A stretch of DNA of 64,000 nucleotides from Photobacterium lipolyticum (GTDB lineage: Bacteria; Pseudomonadota; Gammaproteobacteria; Enterobacterales; Vibrionaceae), in contig NZ_PYMC01000010.1 of the NCBI RefSeq assembly GCF_003026475.1, forward strand, positions 113,952-177,951. Reading direction: 5' to 3'. Shown one piece after another: positions 53,515 through 63,836 of the stretch. The position numbers and the translations under genes are program-made. Within the stretch, counting starts at the first letter, position 1. The number at the start of each line of letters is the position of its first letter. The notes beneath the pieces were generated by a model. That model was not told where the DNA came from and made no database searches. It was given only the letters and a program-made list of their open reading frames with translations.

Positions 53515-54510
53515 ATGAACAAACCTGTCGGACAACCCATTATTGAAGGTAAAAATCTGATTAAAGATTTTGAGGTCAATAGTAACTCGTTGAAGAAATC
53601 CAAGATGCGTGCAATCAATGACGTGTCATTTAAAATGTACAAAAGCCGAGGCTTGGCCGTGGTGGGCGAATCGGGCTCCGGTAAGTCAACCACCGCTAAA
53701 ATGATTGCAAAAATGTATCCGTCAACAGGGGGGCACATTGAGTATTTCGGACAAGACATTGCCGATATCAAGAGTCGACGCGATTTAATGCAGTACCGCC
53801 AGGGCGTCCAGATGGTATGGCAAGACCCGTTTGGTTCACTGAACCCGACCCATACTATTTTTCACCATATCGCCCGCCCGCTGCTGATCCATAACAAAGT
53901 CAGTAAAGGCAATAAAAAAGAGCTCGAAGAAAAGGTCTACGGCCTGCTTGACCAGGTCGGGCTGAACCCACCGAAAGAGACGGCGGCTAAATTCCCTCAC
54001 CAACTATCGGGAGGCCAGCGTCAGCGTGTCAACCTGGCCCGTAACATTGCCGTTGGCGCTGAAGTGGTCCTGGCTGACGAACCGACGTCCATGCTTGATG
54101 TATCGATCCGTGCCGGGGTACTGAACCTGATGGAGGAGATGAAGTTTGAGCGTGAGATGGCGCTGCTTTATATCACCCACGATATCGCGACGGCACGCTA
54201 TATCGCCGAGGATCTGGCGGTAATGTATGTCGGCCACATGGTCGAATGGGGAGATACCGAGGAGATCATTCATGATCCCCAGCATCCTTACACCCAGCTA
54301 CTGGTCTCGGCCGTACCGGATCCCAGCAAGTCTATCCACGAAAAACTCAAGGGCAACAAGGGTGAGATCCCGCTCTGGACACCAAAAAGCCTTGGCTGCC
54401 CGTTTGCGGGGCGTTGTACTCACGCAACAGCAAGATGCCGGGAAGAATTGCCAAGTGTGACTCAGCTTTCTGAGAACCACTTTGTACGTTGTTACTTATT
54501 TGAAAGCTAA
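53515..54510 (+). CDS. Chitin-oligosaccharide ABC transporter ATPase 2
   Basis: This 331-aa nucleotide-binding subunit is of the DppF/OppF type, with Walker A GESGSGKST near residues 50-58, signature LSGGQRQRVNLA, and Walker B VVLADEPTS. The C-terminal CPFAGRCTHATARC motif matches the oligopeptide-ABC extension. A TAGGAGG ribosome-binding site precedes the ATG. With the two permeases, the first ATPase and Cbp it completes the importer. Confidence 0.93.
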   Translation: MNKPVGQPIIEGKNLIKDFEVNSNSLKKSKMRAINDVSFKMYKSRGLAVVGESGSGKSTTAKMIAKMYPSTGGHIEYFGQDIADIKSRRDLMQYRQGVQMVWQDPFGSLNPTHTIFHHIARPLLIHNKVSKGNKKELEEKVYGLLDQVGLNPPKETAAKFPHQLSGGQRQRVNLARNIAVGAEVVLADEPTSMLDVSIRAGVLNLMEEMKFEREMALLYITHDIATARYIAEDLAVMYVGHMVEWGDTEEIIHDPQHPYTQLLVSAVPDPSKSIHEKLKGNKGEIPLWTPKSLGCPFAGRCTHATARCREELPSVTQLSENHFVRCYLFES

Positions 54511-54570
54511 TCGATATTTATTAAGTGTGTTATGTAGCTGCTAATACAGCAGCTACATCTTGGAGGATAC

Positions 54571-56304
54571 ATGCAGCTGTTAACGAACCATCTTGGATAT
54601 GAACGTCTTGGGGCCAAACAAGCCATTGTTTTGGCCCAGCCTGATCTTGCGGTAACGACGGCACAGATCATCTGCTGTGATGACGGCCAGTCCATTATGC
54701 AGCTGCCTCTTAATGCATGTGGTCCGGTCGCACAGTGGCACACGGGTTATGCCTACTCGATCGATTTCACCCCACTGGAGCAATCTGGCGAATACCGTAT
54801 TCAGCTCGGCGATACCCAATCGGCACCGTTTTATATTGCCGAGGGGCAGTTAATGCAACGCACCTTTAGCGATCTCTTGCATTACTTTAAGTCGCAGCGT
54901 TGCTCTGGGAGCTATGAACACGCCGATCAGCACATCCGCCTCTTCGGTAGTGATGAAACAGCAGATGTTCGTGGCGGCTGGTACGACGCGTCTGGCGATG
55001 TCAGTAAGTACCTCAGTCACCTGTCTAACGGTAATTATTTAAATCCTCAACAAACCCCGATGGTGGTTTGGAACATGCTTAAAGCTTATGAGGTACTGGA
55101 AGACGAAGAAAGTATTGCTGATTTTACCCGCCAACGCCTTATGGAAGAGGCGCTTCATGGCGCGGATTTTTTGCTGCGGATGCAAAACCCGCAGGGTTAT
55201 TTTTATATGACGGTGTTCGACAAGTGGAGTAAGTCCACGGGGCAACGGGAGATTTGTTCGTATTCAACCCAGGACGGTATCAAGTCTGATAATTATCAGG
55301 CCGGTTTCCGCCAGGGTGGCGGAGTTTCAATTGCAGCCCTCGCAGCAGCGGCGCGTTTGCCTCAATTTGCCTCGGCTTCGCGTCTGCACACCGGAACCAT
55401 TCCAGCAGACGCTTATCTTCAGGCAGCAGAAAAAGGCTATTGGCACCTGCAGGAGATGAACCCGCACTACCTCGATAATGGTCAGGAGAACATCATCGAC
55501 GAGTACTGTGCACTCCTCGCCACTGTTGAGCTCTATCGAACAACGCAACAAGAACGCTACTTGGAGCAAGCACGTCATTGGGCTCAACGCTTAGCTGCAC
55601 GTCAGGTCTCCGATCACCAAATAACGCATTACTGGTCTGCCAATGATGATGGCAGCCGTCCTTACTTTCATGCCGCGGAAGCCGGGTTACCCGCCATTGC
55701 ATTAATGCAATATTTAGCCATTGAGCATGATGTCATTAAAAGTGAACACGCTTACCAAGTATTACTCAATGCCTTGGATTTTGAATTAAATATCACAACA
55801 GAAGTCAACAACCCGTTTGGTTATCCACGCCAGTATGTCAAAGCGGTGGATGATGATAAGCAGACGGCTTTTTTCATGCCTCACAACAATGAGACCGGTT
55901 ATTGGTGGCAAGGTGAAAATGCCCGTATTGCCTCGCTTGCGGCAATGGCTTATATGGCACAAAACATCGTTGATGATACCGAAGTCAAAACGAAGCTCAT
56001 GACCTATGGTCAGCGCCTTACCGATTGGATTGTAGGATTAAATCCGTTTGATATGTGCATGGTCGATGGCCATGGCCGCAATAATCCGGATTACCTGCCC
56101 GAACTCGGCTTTAGCAATGCGAAAGGCGGGGTGTGCAACGGTATTACTTCCGGTTTTGAGAACGAGCAAGACATTGCATTTAAACCGGAAAAACAGAAAG
56201 ACGACATGTTACAGAACTGGCGCTGGGGCGAGCAATGGATCCCTCATGGCGGTTGGTATTTATTGGCAATAACTTTGCAATTTAAGGAGCGTTATCATGG
56301 CTAG
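54571..56304 (+). CDS. GH9 family exo-beta-D-glucosaminidase
   Basis: This 577-aa glycoside hydrolase family 9 protein is often annotated endoglucanase, but homologues in Vibrionaceae (including Photobacterium profundum) are exo-beta-D-glucosaminidases acting on chitosan oligosaccharides. An N-terminal immunoglobulin-like domain (about 1-90) precedes the (alpha/alpha)6 barrel. Candidate catalytic residues are D139 and D143 in GGWYDASGDVSKY and E554 in RWGEQW. No signal peptide is present, so it acts in the cytoplasm on imported sugars. It overlaps the kinase gene by eight bases, implying coupling. Confidence 0.88.
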   Translation: MQLLTNHLGYERLGAKQAIVLAQPDLAVTTAQIICCDDGQSIMQLPLNACGPVAQWHTGYAYSIDFTPLEQSGEYRIQLGDTQSAPFYIAEGQLMQRTFSDLLHYFKSQRCSGSYEHADQHIRLFGSDETADVRGGWYDASGDVSKYLSHLSNGNYLNPQQTPMVVWNMLKAYEVLEDEESIADFTRQRLMEEALHGADFLLRMQNPQGYFYMTVFDKWSKSTGQREICSYSTQDGIKSDNYQAGFRQGGGVSIAALAAAARLPQFASASRLHTGTIPADAYLQAAEKGYWHLQEMNPHYLDNGQENIIDEYCALLATVELYRTTQQERYLEQARHWAQRLAARQVSDHQITHYWSANDDGSRPYFHAAEAGLPAIALMQYLAIEHDVIKSEHAYQVLLNALDFELNITTEVNNPFGYPRQYVKAVDDDKQTAFFMPHNNETGYWWQGENARIASLAAMAYMAQNIVDDTEVKTKLMTYGQRLTDWIVGLNPFDMCMVDGHGRNNPDYLPELGFSNAKGGVCNGITSGFENEQDIAFKPEKQKDDMLQNWRWGEQWIPHGGWYLLAITLQFKERYHG

Positions 56305-57184
56305 TCAAATTAAATATTATGTTGGTGTCGACGGTGGGGGGACATCCTGCCGTGCTCGGATCTGCGATCTTAACGGTCAACTTCTTGGTGAGGCCAAAAC
56401 AGGCAGTGCCAATATATTATTAGGTGGCGAAGTGGCAATGGCATCTATTCTAGATGCCATTGCCACTGCCGCTGATCTGGCAGGATTAACCCCTGATGAT
56501 TTCAGTTCGATGTCAGTCGGCCTCGCTTTAGCCGGTGCCGAGCAGAAGGATGCCTGGTATTCCTTCATGTCGCTCTCCCATCCTTATGCCTCGATGACGT
56601 TAAATACCGATGCGTATGGCGCTTGCCTCGGGGCATGGCGCGGTGAAGACGGCGCCATTCTTATCGCTGGCACAGGCTCTTGCGGCATCTTAATTAAAGA
56701 TAACCAACAGCTGGTGGTCGGTGGACGTGAGTTTCCAATCTCCGATCATGGCGGCGGTGCAGTGATGGGGCTTCGCCTGATCCAGCAGGTGCTGTTAAGT
56801 GTTGATAAAATAGTACCGCATACACCGCTCGCTCATCATGTTATGGCTCACTTCGAGCACGATGTTGACGCCATTGTCAGTTGGTCAAAGACTGCCCGCC
56901 CTTGTGACTACGGTCAATTCTCACCGGCTATTTTCGCTCATGCGGCCGAAGGCGATAGCTTGGCTATCGAATTACTGAAACAAACCGCCGACGATGTGGA
57001 AATGTTGCTGGTGGCACTGATAAAGCGCGGTGCCGAGCAGGTGTGCTTAATGGGCAGTATTGGGGAACGAATTCAAGCCTGGCTCGCACCGCCGTTACAA
57101 AATCGTCTTGCACAGCCTCAAGGTGATGCAATGGATGGTGCTATCGCAATGGCAAAAGGTTGTCACAACCTTTATCCGCTTTAA
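56297..57184 (+). CDS. Glucosamine / N-acetylglucosamine kinase
   Basis: This 295-aa sugar kinase belongs to the BadF/BadG/BcrA/BcrD ATPase family. The phosphate-binding motif GVDGGGTSCRARI is at residues 9-21; the LIAGTGSCGIL loop and GGAVMGLRL follow. The V. cholerae homologue in the same operon position (GspK) is a glucosamine-specific kinase, so the GH9 product glucosamine is a likely substrate; GlcNAc cannot be excluded from sequence. The start overlaps the GH9 stop. Confidence 0.88.
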   Translation: MASQIKYYVGVDGGGTSCRARICDLNGQLLGEAKTGSANILLGGEVAMASILDAIATAADLAGLTPDDFSSMSVGLALAGAEQKDAWYSFMSLSHPYASMTLNTDAYGACLGAWRGEDGAILIAGTGSCGILIKDNQQLVVGGREFPISDHGGGAVMGLRLIQQVLLSVDKIVPHTPLAHHVMAHFEHDVDAIVSWSKTARPCDYGQFSPAIFAHAAEGDSLAIELLKQTADDVEMLLVALIKRGAEQVCLMGSIGERIQAWLAPPLQNRLAQPQGDAMDGAIAMAKGCHNLYPL

Positions 57185-57193
57185 GGAGACACA

Positions 57194-59125
57194 ATGAGCT
57201 ACCGCGTCGATTTCACCGTGATAAGCAAAGCAGAACATGAATCTCGCTTTGCACTAACGCTTCACAACCTCAGTGATCAGCCTGTAGAAAAGTGGTCACT
57301 GCACTTTGTTATTAATCGCTGGATTGAGCCGACGTCGGTTTTAAATGGCCAGGTTAAACAGCTAGGGAGCTACTGCGTTATAACGTCAGAAGAGCTCCCT
57401 CTGCTCGCCTCAAATTCTCATTTCTATACCGAATTTACCATGGGTACGGCTCCCTTCACCTTGCATGATGACGGGATCCAAGAGGCTTTCCTGGTCGCAA
57501 ACACCAGCGTGGGCTTTATTAAACCACTACCGGTTGAAGTCACCTGTATTGACTTAGGCCAGCCCGCAATAGATCGATTTACGACCAAGCTTCCACCAGC
57601 AAAGGCATTGAATATCATACCGATGCCAGCATCGGTAACGCCACTCAGTGGTCGGTTTAAGTTAACTCAATCTACTGCGATAGCCTCCCCCAATGCGCTA
57701 GCTTCAGGTGCAGCCCGGTGGCTGCAAGAAGAGTTGACTGAATTACTCCATGATGATTTCCCGATACATCGGGATGGTAATATCCATTACCAGGCTCACC
57801 CTGAAATGGCAGAAGGCGCATACCGCTTACTTATCGAGCAAGATAACATTTGTCTGCAGGCAAGCTCAAAATCAGGCTTTACCCATGCAACATCGAGCCT
57901 GCTGCAGCTATTGCCAGCGAATCCTGAGCACTATGCCGCTGCCGCTTACAGCATTCCAATGGTTGATATCCAAGATCAGCCACATTACCCATATCGCGGC
58001 ATGATGTTAGATTGCGCACGCCATTTTCACTCGATAAAACGCCTTAAACACCTCATCGCTCAATTAGCCCGTTATAAATTCAACACCTTCCATTGGCACC
58101 TTACGGATGACGAAGGGTGGCGAATTGAAATTGATGCTTATCCGGAACTGACTCGCATCGGCGCATGGCGTGGTCCGAATGAAGTGTTACTCCCCCAATT
58201 TACCACCATCAATCAGCGCTATGGTGGCTACTACAGCAAACAAGATGCAAAAGAGCTTATTGCATACGCCAGTGATCGGGGCATAACGATTATTCCTGAG
58301 ATCGACATTCCCGGGCATTGCCGTGCTGCGATCAAATCGTTGCCGGAACTACTGGTTGATCCTGAAGATAAATCTCAATATCGCAGTATTCAGAACTATC
58401 CGGATAATGTGTTATCCCCGGCACTGAAAGGCACTTACACCTTTATCTCCAATGTACTCACTGAAATCTGTGAATTATTTCCCGCCCCCTTTGTTCACAT
58501 TGGTGGCGATGAAGTACCTGCCGGTGTCTGGACCGATAGCGAAGCTTGCCAGAATTTAATGGATCAACACGGCTATCAAGATCCCAAGGAGCTGCAAGGA
58601 CACCTATTACGCTTTGCTGAAGAAGTGCTGCAAGCCAAAGGCAAGCAGATGATGGGCTGGGAAGAAGCCACGGATGGTGACAAAGTCAGCAAGAAAACGA
58701 CCATTTTCTCATGGCGCAGTGAAAATGCAGGGCTCATCTGTGCACAACAGGGATATGACGTCGTCATGCAGCCTGCACAATTTACCTATCTCGACTTAGC
58801 ACAAGGTTATTCTGCCGACGAGAAGGGTGTCGACTGGGCAGGAAAATTGCCTCTTGATGATGTGTATCAGTATCGTCCATTAGCCGAACTCGCCCCTGAA
58901 GATCCGGCTCACCAACAAATTATAGGTATTCAAACGGCACTGTGGTGTGAACTCGTCAATAACCAAAGTCGCTTTGAATACATGATTTATCCACGCTTAT
59001 TAGCCATCTCAGAAATCTGCTGGAGCAACCCTCAACAGCGCAACTGGGACGACTTTAAAGCGCGTCTAAACGGTCAACTCAAATACTTAGACAAAGCGGG
59101 CATCAATTACCGCCACTGCGAATAG
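57194..59125 (+). CDS. GH20 beta-N-acetylhexosaminidase
   Basis: This 643-aa enzyme removes terminal GlcNAc from chitin oligosaccharides. A long N-terminal region (1-165) precedes a GH20b-like domain and the TIM barrel. The catalytic pair is D439-E440 in HIGGDEVPAG, and HWHLTDDEGWRIEI is the family stretch before it. No signal peptide is seen, so it is a cytoplasmic hydrolase that degrades imported chains alongside the phosphorylase. It starts nine bases after the kinase stop with an AAGGAGA site. Confidence 0.94.
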   Translation: MSYRVDFTVISKAEHESRFALTLHNLSDQPVEKWSLHFVINRWIEPTSVLNGQVKQLGSYCVITSEELPLLASNSHFYTEFTMGTAPFTLHDDGIQEAFLVANTSVGFIKPLPVEVTCIDLGQPAIDRFTTKLPPAKALNIIPMPASVTPLSGRFKLTQSTAIASPNALASGAARWLQEELTELLHDDFPIHRDGNIHYQAHPEMAEGAYRLLIEQDNICLQASSKSGFTHATSSLLQLLPANPEHYAAAAYSIPMVDIQDQPHYPYRGMMLDCARHFHSIKRLKHLIAQLARYKFNTFHWHLTDDEGWRIEIDAYPELTRIGAWRGPNEVLLPQFTTINQRYGGYYSKQDAKELIAYASDRGITIIPEIDIPGHCRAAIKSLPELLVDPEDKSQYRSIQNYPDNVLSPALKGTYTFISNVLTEICELFPAPFVHIGGDEVPAGVWTDSEACQNLMDQHGYQDPKELQGHLLRFAEEVLQAKGKQMMGWEEATDGDKVSKKTTIFSWRSENAGLICAQQGYDVVMQPAQFTYLDLAQGYSADEKGVDWAGKLPLDDVYQYRPLAELAPEDPAHQQIIGIQTALWCELVNNQSRFEYMIYPRLLAISEICWSNPQQRNWDDFKARLNGQLKYLDKAGINYRHCE

Positions 59126-59165
59126 CAACTACAAATAGTGAATATTTTAAAAAGGATTGGAAGCA

Positions 59166-61571
59166 ATGAAATACGGTTATTTTGACAACGATAACAGAGA
59201 ATACGTAATCACTCGTCCTGATGTCCCGGCTCCTTGGACCAACTACCTGGGTACTGAGAAATTCTGTACGGTCATTTCACATAATGCCGGTGGTTACTCT
59301 TTTTACAATTCACCTGAATACAATCGCGTAACAAAATTTCGCCCGAATGCATCCTTTGATCGCCCGGGCCACTACGTGTACCTTCGTGATGACGAAACGG
59401 GCGATTACTGGTCAATTTCCTGGCAGCCCGTAGCAAAAAGCCTTGATGAAGCCAGTTATGAAGTCCGCCACGGCCTTTCTTATTCGAAATTCAAATGTGA
59501 ATACAACGGCATTACAGCATCAAAAACGTTATTCGTACCTAAAGGCGAAGATGCCGAAGTCTGGGATGTTGTCATCAAGAATGATAGTGACAAACCACGT
59601 ACAATCAGTGCATTCTCATTTGTTGAGTTCTCCTTCAGCCATATTCAATCTGATAACCAAAACCATCAGATGAGCCTGTACTCCGCGGGTACATCGTATG
59701 AAGAAGGGGTCATTGAATACGATCTTTATTACAACACCAATGAATTTGAAGGCTTCTACTACCTTGCATCGACATTTGACCCAGATAGCTATGACGGTCA
59801 GCGTGATTCCTTCCTAGGCCTCTATCGAGATGAGTCTAACCCTATAGCAGTTGAACAAGGCAAATGCACGAATACCGTGAAAACCTGTTACAACCATTGT
59901 GGTTCATTGCACAAGCAATTTGTTATTCAGCCCGGCGAAGAAGTTCGTTTTGTTTATATCCTTGGTTTAGGTAAAGGTAACGGCGCAAAACTACGTGCTA
60001 AATATCAAGACTTTGCTAACGTTGATGCAGCTTTCGCAGAGATCAAAACTCACTGGGATGAGCGTTGCGCTAAATTCCAGGTGAAATCACCAAACGAAGG
60101 TCTGGACACCATGCTAAATACCTGGACCCTGTACCAGGCAGAAACATGTGTTGTCTGGTCTCGTTTTGCATCCTTTATCGAAGTCGGCGGCCGTACCGGA
60201 CTTGGCTATCGCGATACCGCACAAGACGCAATGGCGGTGCCGCATTCAAACCCAGAAATGACCCGAAAGCGCCTGGTCGATCTGCTTCGCGGTCAAGTTA
60301 AAGCCGGCTATGGCCTGCACCTCTTCGATCCCGATTGGTTTGATCCGGAAAAAGCCAATGTTGAACCATCTAAATCACCGACCGTTGTCCCAACACCAAG
60401 TGATGAAGATAAGATCCACGGTATCGAAGATACCTGCTCTGATGACCACTTATGGCTTGTCCCAACGATCTGTCGTTATGTTATGGAAACCGGCGAAACC
60501 AGTTTCTTTGACGAAGTGATCCCATTCGCCGATGGCGGTGAAGCCACGGTTTATGAACACATGAAAGCCGCGCTAAATTTCACGGCCGAACATGTTGGAC
60601 GCACAGGTATCGCGAAAGGCTTGCGCGCAGACTGGAACGATTGCTTAAACCTCGGTGGTGGCGAATCATCAATGGTTGCATTCCTTCATTACTGGGCAAT
60701 TCAAGAGTTTGTTGATCTCGCTAAGTTCCTAGGAAATGACGAAGACGCTGCCCGCTATGAAGACATGGCCGGCGGTGTACAAAACGCCTGTGAAACGCAC
60801 CTTTGGGATGAAGAGGGCGGCTGGTATATCCGTGGTATTACGAAGAATGGTGAAAAAGTCGGTACTAACGAACAGGTTGAAGGCAAGGTTCACTTAGAAT
60901 CTAACACCTGGGCGGTTGTTTCCGGGGCCGTATCTAAAGAGCGCGGCGAAAAGGCGATGAATTCGGTTGATGAGTACCTTTACTCTGATTACGGCCTTCA
61001 CCTCAACGCCCCTTCTTTCGCTACTCCAAACGATGACATCGGTTTCGTTACCCGTGTTTATCAAGGCGTGAAAGAAAATGGCGCTATTTTCTCTCATCCA
61101 AACCCATGGGCATGGGTCGCGGAAACTAAGCTAGGTCGTGGCGATCAGGCGATGAAATTCTACGATGCACTAAATCCATACAACCAGAATGACATGATTG
61201 AAAAACGTGTGACTGAACCTTATTCCTATGTTCAGTTCATCATGGGACGTGATCACCAGGATCATGGCCGTGCTAACCACCCATGGTTAACCGGTTCATC
61301 AGGTTGGGCTTACATTGCTGCAACGAACTTTATTCTAGGTGTCCGTTTAAGCTTTGATGGCTTAATTGTCGATCCATGTATTCCGACAGCATGGCCAGGC
61401 TTTGAAGTTACACGTCAGTGGCGCGGAGCAACATATAACATCAAAGTCGAAAACCCGGCTCATGTTAGTAAAGGCGTTGTTTCTATCATGCTAAATGGCG
61501 AATCAATTGATGGGGCGATAACCCCGCAAGCTGAAGGTACGGTCAACACTGTTACTGTAGTAATGGGCTAA
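59166..61571 (+). CDS. chbP: Chitobiose phosphorylase (GH94)
   Basis: This enzyme phosphorolyses N,N'-diacetylchitobiose to GlcNAc-1-phosphate and GlcNAc, saving one ATP. The family start MKYGYFDNDNREYV is at 59166, giving 801 aa, the same length as the V. proteolyticus enzyme; a TTG three codons earlier is less likely. The general acid is D492 in RADWNDCLN, at the reference number. GH94 supersandwich and barrel domains are complete. An AAAGGATTGG stretch precedes the start. It pairs with the mutase gene downstream. Confidence 0.96.
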   Translation: MKYGYFDNDNREYVITRPDVPAPWTNYLGTEKFCTVISHNAGGYSFYNSPEYNRVTKFRPNASFDRPGHYVYLRDDETGDYWSISWQPVAKSLDEASYEVRHGLSYSKFKCEYNGITASKTLFVPKGEDAEVWDVVIKNDSDKPRTISAFSFVEFSFSHIQSDNQNHQMSLYSAGTSYEEGVIEYDLYYNTNEFEGFYYLASTFDPDSYDGQRDSFLGLYRDESNPIAVEQGKCTNTVKTCYNHCGSLHKQFVIQPGEEVRFVYILGLGKGNGAKLRAKYQDFANVDAAFAEIKTHWDERCAKFQVKSPNEGLDTMLNTWTLYQAETCVVWSRFASFIEVGGRTGLGYRDTAQDAMAVPHSNPEMTRKRLVDLLRGQVKAGYGLHLFDPDWFDPEKANVEPSKSPTVVPTPSDEDKIHGIEDTCSDDHLWLVPTICRYVMETGETSFFDEVIPFADGGEATVYEHMKAALNFTAEHVGRTGIAKGLRADWNDCLNLGGGESSMVAFLHYWAIQEFVDLAKFLGNDEDAARYEDMAGGVQNACETHLWDEEGGWYIRGITKNGEKVGTNEQVEGKVHLESNTWAVVSGAVSKERGEKAMNSVDEYLYSDYGLHLNAPSFATPNDDIGFVTRVYQGVKENGAIFSHPNPWAWVAETKLGRGDQAMKFYDALNPYNQNDMIEKRVTEPYSYVQFIMGRDHQDHGRANHPWLTGSSGWAYIAATNFILGVRLSFDGLIVDPCIPTAWPGFEVTRQWRGATYNIKVENPAHVSKGVVSIMLNGESIDGAITPQAEGTVNTVTVVMG

Positions 61572-61592
61572 CCCTCGAAGTGAGACAACGTT

Positions 61593-61613
61593 TGGGGATG
61601 GCTTTCATCCCCA
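61593..61613 (+). other. Hairpin between chbP and the mutase gene
   Basis: The stem TGGGGATG/CATCCCCA with a GCTTT loop is followed by CTTTTAAATTTTT. It is a partial terminator that probably lowers mutase expression relative to chbP rather than ending the operon. Confidence 0.6.
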
Positions 61614-61651
61614 CTTTTAAATTTTTCGATTGAGAGAAATAGGAGTTCCAC

Positions 61652-63064
61652 ATGATCCAATTTGGAACCGGTGGCTGGCGCGCCCTGATCGGCGAAGAAT
61701 TTACCAAAGAAAATGTCAGATTAGTCGCACAGGCTCTTGCTAACATTATGCTCAAAGAACAGGTCACCGGTAACGGCTTTGTTATCGGCTATGATCGTCG
61801 CTTCTTATCTGATAAAGCGGCGGCCTGGTTTGCCGAAGTACTCGCGGCGAATGAAATCAACGTTAGTTTTATCGACAAATATGTCCCGACCCCGATAGTG
61901 ATGTTTCAATGCAAGGAAGTTGGCGCAACGTACTCCGCTTGCATCACGGCTTCTCACAACCCTGCCGATTACAATGGCATCAAGATATTCATTGAAGGTG
62001 GCCGTGACGCCGATGAAATCATCACTCAAAAAATTGAACAGCAAATTACGGGGTTGACCGCAAGTGATGTAAAAAGTATCGACTTTGAAGACGCCCTAAA
62101 ATCCAAAATGATCACTAAGATTAATCCGATGAATGAGTTCGTCGACTCAATCATTAATTTTATTGATATAGAAGCAATCAAAAAAGCCAACCTAAGGGTA
62201 CTGATCGATCCGATGTTTGGTGTTGCTAAGAATGCACTGCAAACCGTTCTGATTTCTGGCCGTTGTGATGTTGATGTGATCAATGATGGTCAGAACCCTT
62301 CATTTGGTGGCCTAATGCCATCACCGAATGCCGCGACACTGTATCGCTTAAAGCATTTAGTGGCCCATGAAGGGTATGACATTGGTATTGGTACTGATGG
62401 CGATGCTGACCGTTTAGGTATTATTGATGAAAAAGGACACTTCATTCACCCGAACGAAGTGTTGTTGCTTCTCTATTATTACATGCTTGAATACAAAGGC
62501 TGGAAAGGCTCTGTGGTACGTAATATCGCGACAACCCATCTGCTCGATAAAGTCGCAGCAGCCTATGAAGAGAAGTGCTTTGAAGTCCCTGTCGGCTTTA
62601 AACATATTAGCTCACAGATGGAAGCTGACGATTCACTCATCGGTGGCGAAAGCTCTGGCGGCTTAACTATTCGTGGTCATATCAAGGGAAAAGATGGTGT
62701 ATTTGCTTCGAGCCTATTGGTTGAAATGATCAGTGTTACCGGCAAAAAATTGTCTGAAATGCTCGATGAAATCTACGCAAAATACGGCTATGCCTACACC
62801 GCTGAAGGGGACTGTACCTTTAAAGCCTCTGATCGTGAACGCCTATATAACAAAATCTACGTAGAAAAGGCCCTGCCCGAGTTTGAGTATGATGTCGAAA
62901 AAGTCAGCTATGCCGATGGTGCTAAGGTGTACTTTAAAAATGGCGGTTGGGCGCTGGCTCGCTTCTCCGGTACAGAGCCACTGCTGCGTCTGTTTGTCGA
63001 AATGAAAGATCAGCAGCAAGCAGAAGCCGTTCTGCAGCAAATGAAGGTGTTTCTGAAAGTGTAA
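61652..63064 (+). CDS. Hexosamine-phosphate mutase (phosphoglucomutase/phosphomannomutase family)
   Basis: This 470-aa alpha-D-phosphohexomutase carries the phosphoserine loop TASHNPADYNG (about 106-116), the metal-binding loop GTDGDADRLG, the sugar-binding GGESSGGL and the phosphate-binding FSGTEPLLR motif. From its place behind chbP the likely reaction is GlcNAc-1-P to GlcNAc-6-P, which feeds NagA/NagB. Sequence alone cannot separate this from glucose or mannose specificity. It is the last gene of the run, followed by a strong terminator. Confidence 0.9.
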   Translation: MIQFGTGGWRALIGEEFTKENVRLVAQALANIMLKEQVTGNGFVIGYDRRFLSDKAAAWFAEVLAANEINVSFIDKYVPTPIVMFQCKEVGATYSACITASHNPADYNGIKIFIEGGRDADEIITQKIEQQITGLTASDVKSIDFEDALKSKMITKINPMNEFVDSIINFIDIEAIKKANLRVLIDPMFGVAKNALQTVLISGRCDVDVINDGQNPSFGGLMPSPNAATLYRLKHLVAHEGYDIGIGTDGDADRLGIIDEKGHFIHPNEVLLLLYYYMLEYKGWKGSVVRNIATTHLLDKVAAAYEEKCFEVPVGFKHISSQMEADDSLIGGESSGGLTIRGHIKGKDGVFASSLLVEMISVTGKKLSEMLDEIYAKYGYAYTAEGDCTFKASDRERLYNKIYVEKALPEFEYDVEKVSYADGAKVYFKNGGWALARFSGTEPLLRLFVEMKDQQQAEAVLQQMKVFLKV

Positions 63065-63178
63065 CCACTTCCGCTCGCGGCTTACAGACAGCGACAACGA
63101 TATTCATTGTTGAGTCCTACAGTAACAAGCACTATAGCTGTTACATTTCGCAAACCATCGGTTTCAGGTTTTAGCGAC

Positions 63179-63208
63179 AAGGGTAGCCCCTGGCTACCCT
63201 TTTTTTAT
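63179..63208. terminator. Terminator of the chitin operon and the convergent lipoprotein gene
   Basis: The stem AAGGGTAGCC/GGCTACCCTT with a CCT loop is followed by a run of T. It ends the plus-strand operon and, less strongly, the minus-strand MliC gene. Confidence 0.9.
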
Positions 63209-63223
63209 TCTATGAGAGCGGGG

Positions 63224-63529
63224 TTATTCTCTTGCCTTGCAACCATCTAGTTTAGATTCGTCCCATTCCAACATGGCTTCATCCCCTTTAGTGAACAGGT
63301 AAGTCTTGCCCTCAATATCACGATATTGAGCACCGGAAGCCGAACGCTCACGCCCCAGCGTTCTGACATCATTGAGATAGTGAACCACTACAGAGTCAAC
63401 ATTTGGGTAGCTTAACGAGAAAAACTGCCCAGCCTGACAGTCATAGTGAATTTCAACCGGAAAATAATCTCGTTCAATGGAACATGCCGTCAGCAAAAAT
63501 ACGCTCACAAGATATAATAACTTCCACAT
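63224..63529 (-). CDS. MliC-family lipoprotein (lysozyme inhibitor)
   Basis: This 101-aa protein has a lipoprotein signal with lipobox LLTAC (C16) and a small beta domain of the MliC type. The family pattern is YDCQAG, then FSLSYPN, then SASGAQYRD, TKGDEAML and a final Cys. MliC proteins inhibit C-type lysozyme from the periplasmic face of the outer membrane. A GGAGGCGC site precedes the ATG. It stands alone between the chitin operon and the rRNA operon end. The gap 63530-63836 shows no gene; it should contain this gene's promoter. Confidence 0.85.
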   Translation of the reverse strand: MWKLLYLVSVFLLTACSIERDYFPVEIHYDCQAGQFFSLSYPNVDSVVVHYLNDVRTLGRERSASGAQYRDIEGKTYLFTKGDEAMLEWDESKLDGCKARE

Positions 63530-63836
63530 AGCGCCTCCATTCTTACTTCATATAAAAACCGCATATAGAGATTGATAATTAAGCATAAATTAAAAGCATT
63601 TTAGGCAGACTACTGTTTTAAGGCCCAGTTTCTCTACGTCAAAAACATCTAACACTGTATAAATTGCTTTGAAAACCGCCTATAAAAAGCGGCGCTGAAT
63701 AGGTAATCATCTAATCTAATTGACATTATAAGTCTAGCCAAGCAATCAGGGGGGATGGCGGGAAAAGTAATGCCAACTCGCATAAACAGCTTAACATTCT
63801 GGCATATTGAAAACGCGTGTAAGAAACCTTAAACGT

